Below, piece by piece: positions 52,003-60,092 of a DNA stretch of 64,000 nucleotides. This stretch comes from Streptomyces griseus (GTDB taxonomy: Bacteria; Actinomycetota; Actinomycetes; Streptomycetales; Streptomycetaceae), in assembly GCF_900460065.1 (NCBI RefSeq), contig NZ_UAVD01000029.1, positions 558,001 through 622,000 on the forward strand. The letters are read 5' to 3'. The stretch's first letter is position 1, and each line of letters opens with the position of its first letter. Below the pieces are notes generated by a model. It was not told where the DNA came from and did no database searches. It was given only the letters and a program-made list of their open reading frames with translations. The position numbers and the translations under genes are program-made.

Positions 52003-53078
52003 GCAGGTCTCCTTCCCAGCCTGCCGACCGCAGGCCGCAGGGGAACGTCGAGTGCGTCGTACAGGCCCGGTTCCGCGTCCACCAGCCAGTCGATGGCGGA
52101 GACGAGCCGCCCGACCGCCGTGGCGTTCCCGCCCGCCGACCGGTTCTTGTCCTCGTCGGAAGCCTCCACCGTCACCTCGATACGGGGACGGCCCTCGATC
52201 ACCACCCGGTGCGCGCCCACACCGTCGGGCGGGGACGGCCAGTCCGGGGCGCACGAGGGGTGGATCCGGGTGATGTGCTCGATGACGATGCGCGGCACGC
52301 CGCCCACGATGCCCTGTACCTCGAAGCGCACGGCCCCCTGCGTGCCCGCCGCGAACTCGCCCATCGTGCGGGTGCCCACCGTGGACTCCAGCGCCCGACG
52401 GTCCATGGTCTCGCGGATCTCGTCCACCTCGACGTCCAGCGCCCGCGCCATCAGGCGTATCTGACCGCCCCAGACCATCGTCGGAACGCTCGGTGCCAGC
52501 ATCAGCGGCTCGTACTCCATCGGGTGCCCCATACCGATCAGATGGCGCACCGACTCCTCCTGCTCGTACGTGGAGTAGTCGAAGATCTCCTGGCAGCGGA
52601 TCACGTCCACCTCGGTGCCGAGACCGCTGACCAGCAGGGGCAGCACGTCGTTGCCCCAGCCCGGGTCGACGCCGGAGACGAACAGCGAGCCGCCGCCCTC
52701 GGCGACGGCGGCCAGGACCGGGTCCCGGAGCTCCGCCGGGGCGTTGCGCTGGTCGTAGAGCGGATAGAGGGAGGGCGTGACGACCACCGCGCCGGACCGG
52801 ATCGCCCGGCCGATGTCGGCCAGCGCGTCATCGGGACGTATGTCGCCGGACGCCGCGTAGACCACCGCCCGGGGGCGGGCCGCCAGAGCGGCCGCGACGT
52901 CGTCGGTGGCCGCGACCCCGAGCATGCGCCCGACCCCGCCGAGCTCGCCCGCGTCGCGGCCGACCTTGGCGGGATCGTGCACGAGGACGGCGGCGAGTGT
53001 CAGTGCCGGATGGGCCTCGACGGCGCGGATCGCCGCGCGGCCGACGTTGCCGGTACCCCAGACAACCGTGGGAATCAT
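51999..53078 (-). CDS. NAD(P)-dependent dehydrogenase, DapB-like (amine dehydrogenase family)
   Basis: A 359-residue Rossmann-fold protein. The nucleotide motif is VWGTGNVGRAAIRAVE at residues 5-20. The central part (VSGVDPGWGNDVLPLLVSGL, EIFDYSTYEQEESVRHLIG) fits the dihydrodipicolinate-reductase-like/2,4-diaminopentanoate dehydrogenase group often seen in actinobacterial lipid catabolic loci. TACCCT lies 6 nt before ATG 53078 with no ribosome site, so expression is probably leaderless. It is first in the two-gene operon with the CMD protein. Confidence 0.83.
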   Translation of the reverse strand: MIPTVVWGTGNVGRAAIRAVEAHPALTLAAVLVHDPAKVGRDAGELGGVGRMLGVAATDDVAAALAARPRAVVYAASGDIRPDDALADIGRAIRSGAVVVTPSLYPLYDQRNAPAELRDPVLAAVAEGGGSLFVSGVDPGWGNDVLPLLVSGLGTEVDVIRCQEIFDYSTYEQEESVRHLIGMGHPMEYEPLMLAPSVPTMVWGGQIRLMARALDVEVDEIRETMDRRALESTVGTRTMGEFAAGTQGAVRFEVQGIVGGVPRIVIEHITRIHPSCAPDWPSPPDGVGAHRVVIEGRPRIEVTVEASDEDKNRSAGGNATAVGRLVSAIDWLVDAEPGLYDALDVPLRPAVGRLGRRPA

Positions 53079-53154
53079 GCGCGGAGGGTAGCCCCGGGAC
53101 CTCGTACTTCCCAGAGCCGTGCGGGACCCAATTCGCCGGGGGACAACGGGTGTT

Positions 53155-53184
53155 CCCGGGCCGGCGACGATCCGCCGGCCCGGG
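53155..53184 (-). terminator. Terminator after the GH87-like gene
   Basis: Perfect 12-bp inverted repeat (53155-53166 and 53173-53184) with a 6-nt loop, 13 bp beyond the stop of the long beta-helix gene. Confidence 0.75.
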
Positions 53185-53196
53185 GCGTGCCGGCCG

Positions 53197-56148
53197 CTAC
53201 CGCTTGGCGCGTGCGCCGTTCGGGGTGCCGGCGACCGTGAACTGCGAACCGGGCTCGATGAGTACGTGACCGTCGCGCGAGTTCGTGATCGTCACGTTGG
53301 TGAGCGTCGCGTTGCCGCGCGCGCCGCCCATCGCGAGGATGCCGGACCCGTTGTTGGACTTGTCGATCCGGACGTTCTCGATCTTGACGTCCTGCATCAC
53401 GCCGCCACCCGTCTTGAACTGGATGCCGTCATAGGTGGAGTCGATGATGTCCGTGTCGCGGATCGTGACTCCGGGGATCGGCAGGTTCTGCGGGAAGAGG
53501 GTGATCGCACCGAACTCCTGGTCCTCGTTCCAGAACGCTCCGCCGGTGCGGTACAGGCCGTTGTTGGCGATCAGCGTCTGCCCGGAGAAGGGCAGCGGGT
53601 CGTGGTCGGTCGCCAGCATGATGGCCGGGTAGTTCATCGTGTCGGAGATCAGGTTGTTCTCGATCTTGTTGCCGTAGCCTCCGTAGATCGCGATGCCGTT
53701 GGCACGCCACGGGAGCTGGATGGTGTTGTTGCGGAAGCTGTTGTCGTGGCCGATGTCGACGGACTGGTTCTTGACGTACTTGCTGGACCAGACGGCCAGG
53801 GCGTCATCGCCGGTGTTGCGGAACGACGAGTTGTAGACCGTGGAGTTGCGGGTGCCGTTGGCGAAGTTGATGCCGTCGGCGTACGTGTTGCGGATCCGCA
53901 TCCCGGTGAACTCGACGCCGTCGCCCGGGTTCCACAGCTCCTGGATGTTGTCGAAGTCGCGGCCGGCCCAGACACCCACGTTGGCGTGCTCGATCCAGAC
54001 GTTGCTGATCTTCGTGTCCTTGCCGAACCGGCCGTTCAGCGCGACGCCGCCCTCGTGGTTGCCGTCGCCGCCGCGAATGGTGCCGGAACCGAAGATCGCG
54101 ATGTCGGAGATTTGCGTGTTCTCGTCGATATCGAAACCGAAGTTGCCCTCGTGCGGGTGGTTGATGCCGCCCGCCTCGTGCGGCGGGGTGAGGGTGTAGA
54201 GCTGGGAGTGCCACATGCCCGCGCCCCGGATGGTCACATCACGGATGCCGACCTGGTTCCACTGGCCCCGGTCGAGCGGGTCGTCGGTGAGGATCTTCTG
54301 CTCCTGGCGCCACTGGCCTGCCGGGATCCACACACAGTCGATCTGGCCGGTCTGGTTCGCCGTGACCGCCCGCTGGATCGCGGCCGTGTCGTCGATCCCG
54401 TCGTTCGCCACCGCGCCGTACGTCGTGATGGACACACAGCCCGAGGGCTGGGACGAGGGCGCCGCCACCTGCTCCAGGTCGATCAGGTCGATGATGTAGA
54501 AGGAGGCGTTGTCGCTCGCGTCGCGCTGGAGCCGGAACTTCGTGCCCGCCGGATAGGTCCGCGTGAGCAGGGCGTGCGACTCGTCGAACAGGCGCCGCGC
54601 GTCCCCGCCGGGGGTGTTGGTGAGTCCTTCGGGGCTGTCGGTGTTCCCGTACAGCCAGCTGTGCTTGGAGGAGAGGTCGAGCTTGCGGACGAACTGGCCG
54701 TCGGCGTACAGGCTGATGGTCGCCTCACGGCCGCCACCGCCCGGCGCGTCGGGGATGGAGTTGCGCACGACGACCGAGTTCGACGGGGCGGTCGAGGTGA
54801 ACTCCACGTACTCGCCGGTCGCGTTGAGCCGGACCGACTCGCGGCCGGAGGACTCGGTGGCGAAGTTGGTGTGCCCGAAGGTGCGCTCGGCGTCCGACTT
54901 CAGCAGCGTGCCCCGGTAGGCGGCGTTCTCCGCCTCCAGCTCGGTGTACGGAACGGCCGCGCCGCGTCCGACCACGATGGAGCGGGCGAAGGTGTTGTTG
55001 GTCTCGTTGGTCTCGGCGACCTGGTTCGTCGCGTCCGCGGTGGCGGTCAGCGTCGCGCCGCCGCTCGCCGCCGTCCAGCTGCCGCTGACCGCGACGTTCG
55101 CGGTGGCGCCCGCCGCGATGGCCGGTGTGGTGCCGTTGAGCGTCGTGGAACCGACGGTCAGGCGGGTGACCGTGCCCGCGCTCACCGCGCTGGTGCCGCG
55201 GTTGTGGACCGCCACCGTGAAGGTGACCGCCGCCCCGACGGCCGGGTTGGCCGGGCTGGAGGAGATGGAGCGGACCTCCAGGTCGGGGCCGGGGCTCTGC
55301 CCGACCACCAGCGGGGAGGCGGTGGTGCGGCTGTTGTTGGTGTTGTCGGACTCGACGACCGTGTCCGTCGGGTCCACCAGCGCCGAGACGGTGTACGAGC
55401 CCTGCGGCCGCTTGCCGACCCCGACCGAGACGGGGGCGGAGGCGCCCGCGACGAGCGGGCCGACCGGCGCGCTGCCGACGACCACGCCGCCCAGGCTCAC
55501 GTTGACGGTGGTCGCGGGGGAGGCGGCCGAACCGGCGTTGCGGACGGTCCCCCGGACGGTGATCTCGTCCGTCTCGGAGGGGGATGTGGGGCTCCAGGAC
55601 AGGGCGCTCACGGTCAGGTCCGGGTTGGGGGCGGCGGTCCCCAGGACCTGGACCTCGGCGATCTGCCCGCCGGGCGCCCCGGTGTTGGCGAAGAACTTGA
55701 GCTGGAGGTCGGCGACCCGGCCGTCCACCGGGATCGTCACCGTGTTCTGGTTGCCCGAAGGGCTGAACGCGTAGCCGGCCCGGGCCCGGAGCGAGGTGAA
55801 CGCGGTGCCGTTCTGGCTCCGGCCGAGCACCTGGATGTCCTGGGTCCGGCCGCCCCAGATCGGGTCGGGGTTGAGCTTGATCACCACGGACTCCAGGTCC
55901 GCGTCGGCGCCGAGCTTCACCGTGAGGTCGGCCGGCAGTCCGTTCGACTCCCAGTAGCTGTCGACCTTGCCGTCGTTGGCGTTGGCGGCCGGGTAGCCGC
56001 CGTGCGACCCGCTGGCGGCCACGGGCTTGCCCCGGGCCAGATCGGTGGCCTCAGCCGCGCTCGCGGCGACGGGCAGCAGTCCGACCGAGACCAGTCCGGC
56101 TATCAGCAGCCCGGTGATCGACTGTCCGGTGCGTCGTTTCCATCTCAT
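53197..56148 (-). CDS. Secreted multidomain beta-helix glycosidase, probable GH87 alpha-1,3-glucanase
   Basis: A 983-residue exported protein. Order: Sec signal (1-32), discoidin/F5-8C-type carbohydrate-binding domain (about 35-170), two CARDB domains (about 176-283 and 290-395), a CBM35/CBM6-like domain (about 400-560, YTELEAENAAYRGTLL) and a right-handed beta-helix (565-983) beginning GAVANDGIDDTAAIQRAV. The helix shows NTYADGINFANGTRNSTVYN (D758) and RNTGDDALAVW (D780, D781), resembling catalytic aspartates of GH87 mutanase. ATG 56148 follows GAGGAC closely; a GTG at 56166 is an alternative. It probably degrades fungal-type alpha-1,3-glucan. Confidence 0.8.
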   Translation of the reverse strand: MRWKRRTGQSITGLLIAGLVSVGLLPVAASAAEATDLARGKPVAASGSHGGYPAANANDGKVDSYWESNGLPADLTVKLGADADLESVVIKLNPDPIWGGRTQDIQVLGRSQNGTAFTSLRARAGYAFSPSGNQNTVTIPVDGRVADLQLKFFANTGAPGGQIAEVQVLGTAAPNPDLTVSALSWSPTSPSETDEITVRGTVRNAGSAASPATTVNVSLGGVVVGSAPVGPLVAGASAPVSVGVGKRPQGSYTVSALVDPTDTVVESDNTNNSRTTASPLVVGQSPGPDLEVRSISSSPANPAVGAAVTFTVAVHNRGTSAVSAGTVTRLTVGSTTLNGTTPAIAAGATANVAVSGSWTAASGGATLTATADATNQVAETNETNNTFARSIVVGRGAAVPYTELEAENAAYRGTLLKSDAERTFGHTNFATESSGRESVRLNATGEYVEFTSTAPSNSVVVRNSIPDAPGGGGREATISLYADGQFVRKLDLSSKHSWLYGNTDSPEGLTNTPGGDARRLFDESHALLTRTYPAGTKFRLQRDASDNASFYIIDLIDLEQVAAPSSQPSGCVSITTYGAVANDGIDDTAAIQRAVTANQTGQIDCVWIPAGQWRQEQKILTDDPLDRGQWNQVGIRDVTIRGAGMWHSQLYTLTPPHEAGGINHPHEGNFGFDIDENTQISDIAIFGSGTIRGGDGNHEGGVALNGRFGKDTKISNVWIEHANVGVWAGRDFDNIQELWNPGDGVEFTGMRIRNTYADGINFANGTRNSTVYNSSFRNTGDDALAVWSSKYVKNQSVDIGHDNSFRNNTIQLPWRANGIAIYGGYGNKIENNLISDTMNYPAIMLATDHDPLPFSGQTLIANNGLYRTGGAFWNEDQEFGAITLFPQNLPIPGVTIRDTDIIDSTYDGIQFKTGGGVMQDVKIENVRIDKSNNGSGILAMGGARGNATLTNVTITNSRDGHVLIEPGSQFTVAGTPNGARAKR

Positions 56149-56312
56149 GATGTCCTCTACTTCCACAATATTTGAGCCAGCAAGTCAATCTTTTGCGGTG
56201 AGAGGTTCATAGATTTCTGCGCTGTTTCTGATTTGTCAACGGTCCTCGCATGGTCATGTCATTCCGGTGCCTTCACTGACCGTGCGTCAGATCAACTGGC
56301 GGGAGGGCTCGT

Positions 56313-57206
56313 TCAGGCTCCGCCGACACCCCGGGCCAGCAGCAGCGCCAGATCCACCGCGGCCACGGCCACCGCTCCGGCCAGGGCGGCCTTGCGCCGG
56401 CGGCGGCCGAGGGCCGGTCCCGCGAGCGACGCCGCACCGGCCAGGACGAGGGCAGCGGCGCCCGCCGCACCCACCGGTCCCGGCGGCCCGAACGCCAGCA
56501 CCGCCGTGGCACCGAGCAGCGGAACCGGCAGCAGCAGCCGGGTGCCCCGGTCGCCCAGCCGGTGCGGGAGGCCCCGGATCCCGGCCGCCCGGTCCGCCGC
56601 GATGTCCGGGAGCGTGTCGGCCAGATGTGCCGCGAACCCGAGCAGCGCCCCGGCCGTCACCGTCCACCACCGGGGCCACGGTCCGCCGGGCACGGAGAGG
56701 GCGACGGTGGCGGGCAGGGCGCCGAATCCGGCCACGTACGGGAGCCAGGACAGAGCGGTCGCCTTGAGCCGCAGGTTGTAGAGCCAGGCCGCGGCGACCG
56801 CGGCCAGGTGCACCGTGCCCGCGAGGACCCCGCAGGCCAGCGAGAGCGGTACGCACAGGGCGAACGCGACCCCCGCCGCCACCCACACCGCACGCGCTCC
56901 GACCGTGCCGTCGGCCGCCGGCTTCCCCCGGCGGCCGGCGTCGGCGTCACGCCGCGCGTCGTACGCGTCGTTGCACCAGCCCACCGAGAGCTGGCCGGTC
57001 AGCACCGCCGCCGTGACCAGCGCGGAGCGAGGGCCGCCGAGTCCGGAGCCGAGAGCGAGGGCGCACGCGAGGGCGGTCACCGCGAGCGCCGGTCCCGGGT
57101 GGCACGCGAGCGCGAGCCCCACGACGCGGCTTCCCCGCCCCGCGCGGGCCTCTCCCGCGCCGGCCGTCCCCGCACCGGCCGGGCTCACCCTGTCCACGGC
57201 GTCCAT
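56313..57206 (-). CDS. UbiA-family prenyltransferase of a type III PKS locus
   Basis: A 297-residue membrane prenyltransferase with about eight helices. The first aspartate motif is NDAYDARRDAD (about 79-89) and the second is DTLPDIAADRA (about 195-205), both binding prenyl diphosphate through magnesium. TACGAT lies 6 nt before ATG 57206, with no ribosome site, implying leaderless expression. It is divergent from the type III PKS operon across 118 bp. It likely prenylates a phenolic product of that operon, though a housekeeping quinone or lipid role cannot be excluded. Confidence 0.85.
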   Translation of the reverse strand: MDAVDRVSPAGAGTAGAGEARAGRGSRVVGLALACHPGPALAVTALACALALGSGLGGPRSALVTAAVLTGQLSVGWCNDAYDARRDADAGRRGKPAADGTVGARAVWVAAGVAFALCVPLSLACGVLAGTVHLAAVAAAWLYNLRLKATALSWLPYVAGFGALPATVALSVPGGPWPRWWTVTAGALLGFAAHLADTLPDIAADRAAGIRGLPHRLGDRGTRLLLPVPLLGATAVLAFGPPGPVGAAGAAALVLAGAASLAGPALGRRRRKAALAGAVAVAAVDLALLLARGVGGA

Positions 57207-57298
57207 CGGGCGATCGTAGGGGCCTGGCGCCCCGTCAATGCGGAGACCGGGCGGGTCTTTTGCGCCGTTCCCCCGCCACGTGCGGGCAGGATGGGGCC

Positions 57299-57328
57299 AT
57301 GACGCCACCGAAGCAGGAGGCAGAATGA
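57299..57328 (+). CDS. Possible 9-codon leader ORF before the type III PKS
   Basis: ATG at 57299 opens MTPPKQEAE and stops at TGA 57326-57328, overlapping the PKS start as ATGA. CAGGAT sits 6 nt before it, as in leaderless genes, and its body contains the PKS ribosome site. If translated it would couple PKS initiation to leader translation. This is a weak prediction. Confidence 0.3.
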   Translation: MTPPKQEAE

Positions 57329-58377
57329 CCCGCATCGCCGCGGTCCACGGGGCTCTGCCGCCCCACCGCCACACCCAGCGCGAGGTCACCGACCTGGTGG
57401 CCCGCACCTGCCTGCCGCCCGGAGCCGACCGCCGTGTCCTGGACCGGCTCCACGAGAACGCCCGGGTCCGCGCCCGGCACACCGTGCTGCCCCTGGACGG
57501 CTACCGCGCACTCGACGGCTTCGGCGCGACCAACGACGTGTTCATCCGCTCCGCCGTGGACCTCGGCGCCCGGGCCGTACGCGGCGCGCTGCGATCGGCG
57601 GGGCTGCGGCCCACCGATGTGGACCTGCTGATGTTCACCTCGGTCACCGGCATCGCCGCCCCCTCCGTCGACGCCCGGCTCGTGACCCGCCTCGGCATGC
57701 GCTCGGACGTCAAGCGGCTGCCCGTCTTCGGGCTGGGCTGCGTCGCCGGAGCGGCCGGGACGGCCCGGCTGCACGACTACCTCCTCGGCCGCCCCGACGA
57801 CGTGGCCGTGCTCCTGTCGGTCGAGCTCTGCTCCCTCACCTTCCAGCGCCACGACGCCTCGCCCGCCAATCTCGTGGCGACCGCGCTGTTCGGCGACGGA
57901 GCGGCCGCCCTGGTCGCCCTCGGCGGGCGGCGGGCCGTCTCCGGCCCCGAGATCGTGGCCACCCGCAGCCGGATGTACCCGGACACCGAGCACGTCATGG
58001 GGTGGGACGTCGGCTCCACCGGGTTCCGCGTCGTCCTCGATCCGGCCGTGCCCGACGTCGTGCGCCAGTACCTCGCCGACGACGTACGGGAGTTCCTCGA
58101 CGAGCACGGACTCAAGCCGAAGGACGTCGCCCACTGGGTGTGCCACCCGGGCGGCCCCAAGGTCCTGGAGGCCGTCACCGAGGTCCTCGATCTGCCCGAC
58201 GGCGCGCTCGACGTCACCTGGCGCTCGCTTGCCGACGTCGGCAACCTGTCCTCGTCCTCGGTCCTGCACGTCCTGCGGGACACCATCGAGCAGCGCCGCC
58301 CCGAGCCCGGCACCCCCGGACTGCTGCTGGCCATGGGCCCGGGATTCTGCTGCGAACTGGTGCTGCTGCGCTGGTAG
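57325..58377 (+). CDS. srsA: Type III polyketide synthase (alkylresorcinol/alkylpyrone-type)
   Basis: A 350-residue ketosynthase-like homodimeric enzyme extending an acyl-CoA starter with malonyl units. The catalytic triad is C139 (VFGLGCVAGAAG), H274 (WVCHPGGP) and N307 (NLSSSSVLHVL). It is unlike RppA (tetrahydroxynaphthalene synthase) and closer in motifs to SrsA-like enzymes that make phenolic lipids. GGAGG is 4 nt before ATG 57325. The gene order PKS, ICMT-like methyltransferase, FAD hydroxylase equals the srsABC operon described for S. griseus. The symbol is by this analogy. Confidence 0.85.
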   Translation: MTRIAAVHGALPPHRHTQREVTDLVARTCLPPGADRRVLDRLHENARVRARHTVLPLDGYRALDGFGATNDVFIRSAVDLGARAVRGALRSAGLRPTDVDLLMFTSVTGIAAPSVDARLVTRLGMRSDVKRLPVFGLGCVAGAAGTARLHDYLLGRPDDVAVLLSVELCSLTFQRHDASPANLVATALFGDGAAALVALGGRRAVSGPEIVATRSRMYPDTEHVMGWDVGSTGFRVVLDPAVPDVVRQYLADDVREFLDEHGLKPKDVAHWVCHPGGPKVLEAVTEVLDLPDGALDVTWRSLADVGNLSSSSVLHVLRDTIEQRRPEPGTPGLLLAMGPGFCCELVLLRW

Positions 58378-58390
58378 GAAGGAGAGACCC

Positions 58391-58924
58391 ATGACCTCGA
58401 CCTGGTACACCCTCCTGGTGCTGGCCGTCGCGGCCGAGCGCCTCGCCGAACTCGTCGTGGCCCGCCGCAACACCCGCTGGAGCCTCGCCCGGGGCGGCGT
58501 CGAATCGGGCCGCGGGCACTATCCGGCGATGGTCGCGCTCCACACCGGGCTCCTGCTCGGCTGCCTGGCGGAGGTCCGGTTCGCCGAACGGCCCTTCCCG
58601 GCCGTGCTCGGCTGGACGATGGCCGGCGTCGTCGTCGCCTCGCAGGCGCTGCGCTGGTGGTGCATCCGCACGCTCGGCCCCCGCTGGAACACCCGGGTCA
58701 TCGTCGTCCCCGGCCTGCCCCGGGTCACCGGCGGCCCCTACCGGTGGCTGAGCCACCCCAACTACGTCGCCGTCGCCGCCGAAGGCATCGCGCTGCCCCT
58801 GGTCCACGGGGCCTGGGTGACCGCCCTCGTCTTCACCGCCCTCAACGCCGCGCTCATGGTGGTGCGGATCCGCTGCGAGGACGGGGCGCTCGCCCGCCTC
58901 CCGGCCGCGGACGCGCCCGCGTGA
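58391..58924 (+). CDS. srsB: Isoprenylcysteine carboxylmethyltransferase-like membrane methyltransferase
   Basis: A 177-residue polytopic membrane protein of the ICMT family with about four or five helices. The SAM-binding segment is visible near the C-terminus (VTGGPYRWLSHPNYVAVAAE). In srs operons the corresponding enzyme methylates the resorcinol hydroxyl. GGAGA lies 7 nt before ATG 58391, 13 bp after the PKS stop. The stop overlaps the start of the next gene (GTGA). Confidence 0.85.
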   Translation: MTSTWYTLLVLAVAAERLAELVVARRNTRWSLARGGVESGRGHYPAMVALHTGLLLGCLAEVRFAERPFPAVLGWTMAGVVVASQALRWWCIRTLGPRWNTRVIVVPGLPRVTGGPYRWLSHPNYVAVAAEGIALPLVHGAWVTALVFTALNAALMVVRIRCEDGALARLPAADAPA

Positions 58925-59937
58925 TCGACGTCCTGGTCGTCGGCGGCGGACCGGCCGGACTGGCCGCCGCGATCCGCGCCGCCGCGACAGGCCTGGAAGC
59001 GGTGGTGGTCGAGCCGCGCACCAGCCCCGTGGACAAGGCCTGCGGCGAGGGCATCATGCCCGGCGGTGTCGCGGCCCTGCGTGACCTCGGCGTGCGGGTG
59101 AGGGGCCGTGAACTGCGCGGCATCCGCTACACCGACGGCCGGCGCAGCGCGGAGGCGGCCTTCCGGGGCGACCCCGGCGCGGGCGTCCGCCGCACCGAAC
59201 TCCACACCGCCCTGCACGAGCGGGCCGCCGCCCTCGGCGTCCGCGTCGTCGCCGCGAAGGCGGGGGAGGTCCGGCAGGACGAGCACACCGTCACCGCCGC
59301 CGGACTCACCGCGCGCTGGCTCGTCGCCGCCGACGGGCTGCACTCGCCGCTGCGCCGCTCCCTGGGCCTCGACCGGCCCGTCGCCGGACCCGGGCGCTAC
59401 GGCCTGCGCCGCCACTACCCGCTCGCCCCCTGGACGGACCACGTCGAGGTGCACTGGTCCCGGCACGGCGAGGCGTACGTGACCCCGGTCGGCGAGCACC
59501 TGGTGGGGGTGGCCGTCCTGAGCCGGGACCGCCACCCCTACGACCGGCATCTGGCCGCCTTCCCCGCCCTCGCGGCCCGGCTCGCGGACAGCGCGGGCGC
59601 CACCCCCGTGCGCGGGGCCGGGCCGCTGCGGCAGCGCGCGCGGGGCCTGAGGGCCGGGCGCGTCCTCCTGGCCGGCGACGCCGCGGGCTACGTGGACGCC
59701 CTGACCGGGGAGGGCATCGCCCTCGCCGTCGCCACCGCGACGGCCGCCGTCGACTGCCTGAGGGCCGGGCGGCCCGAGGACTACCCCCGGCGGTGGACCC
59801 GGGCCACCCGGCGCCACCGGCTGCTCACCGCCGCCCTGCTGGGCGCCGCGGGCCACCCGTCGTCCCGGCGGCTGATCGTCTCCGCCGCCCACCGGGCGCC
59901 CGTCCTCTTCCGCACCGCGGTCCACGCGCTCCAGTGA
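58921..59937 (+). CDS. srsC: FAD-dependent hydroxylase (geranylgeranyl-reductase-like family)
   Basis: A 338-residue flavoprotein with the dinucleotide motif VVGGGPAGLAAAIRAAATG (7-25), the KACGEGIMPGG segment, the DG motif VAADGLHSPLRR and the second FAD motif VLLAGDAAGYVDALTGEGI. In the srs pathway the flavoprotein hydroxylates the aromatic ring, giving a quinone-forming phenol; that role is inferred here. GTG at 58921 overlaps the methyltransferase stop. Confidence 0.86.
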   Translation: MIDVLVVGGGPAGLAAAIRAAATGLEAVVVEPRTSPVDKACGEGIMPGGVAALRDLGVRVRGRELRGIRYTDGRRSAEAAFRGDPGAGVRRTELHTALHERAAALGVRVVAAKAGEVRQDEHTVTAAGLTARWLVAADGLHSPLRRSLGLDRPVAGPGRYGLRRHYPLAPWTDHVEVHWSRHGEAYVTPVGEHLVGVAVLSRDRHPYDRHLAAFPALAARLADSAGATPVRGAGPLRQRARGLRAGRVLLAGDAAGYVDALTGEGIALAVATATAAVDCLRAGRPEDYPRRWTRATRRHRLLTAALLGAAGHPSSRRLIVSAAHRAPVLFRTAVHALQ

Positions 59938-59996
59938 ATCGGGGCGCATCCGGGCCGCCGATCGTCCGAATGGCGGGGCTCCTGGTTCCGGCATAA

Positions 59997-60034
59997 CGTC
60001 GGTCGGGTGAGCGTCCGCGTTCATCCGACCGACG
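59997..60034. promoter_or_regulatory. 14-bp inverted repeat between the srs-like operon and MFS gene
   Basis: CGTCGGTCGGGTGA (59997-60010) and TCATCCGACCGACG (60021-60034) pair at 13 of 14 positions across a 10-bp spacer. It is 60 bp after the hydroxylase stop and 58 bp before the exporter ATG. It could be a terminator or a TetR-type operator of the exporter. Confidence 0.55.
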
Positions 60035-60092
60035 CAGAGACCGGCTGCCCCCACCGGGCGCACTGCCCTCGGCACGAGAGACGACTTCCACT

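Noticed and set aside
53119-56175. 1018-codon open frame on the plus strand
   Set aside because: It is antisense to the multidomain beta-helix gene, whose minus-strand product has a signal peptide and recognisable domains. The plus frame is open only because of GC-rich codon bias.
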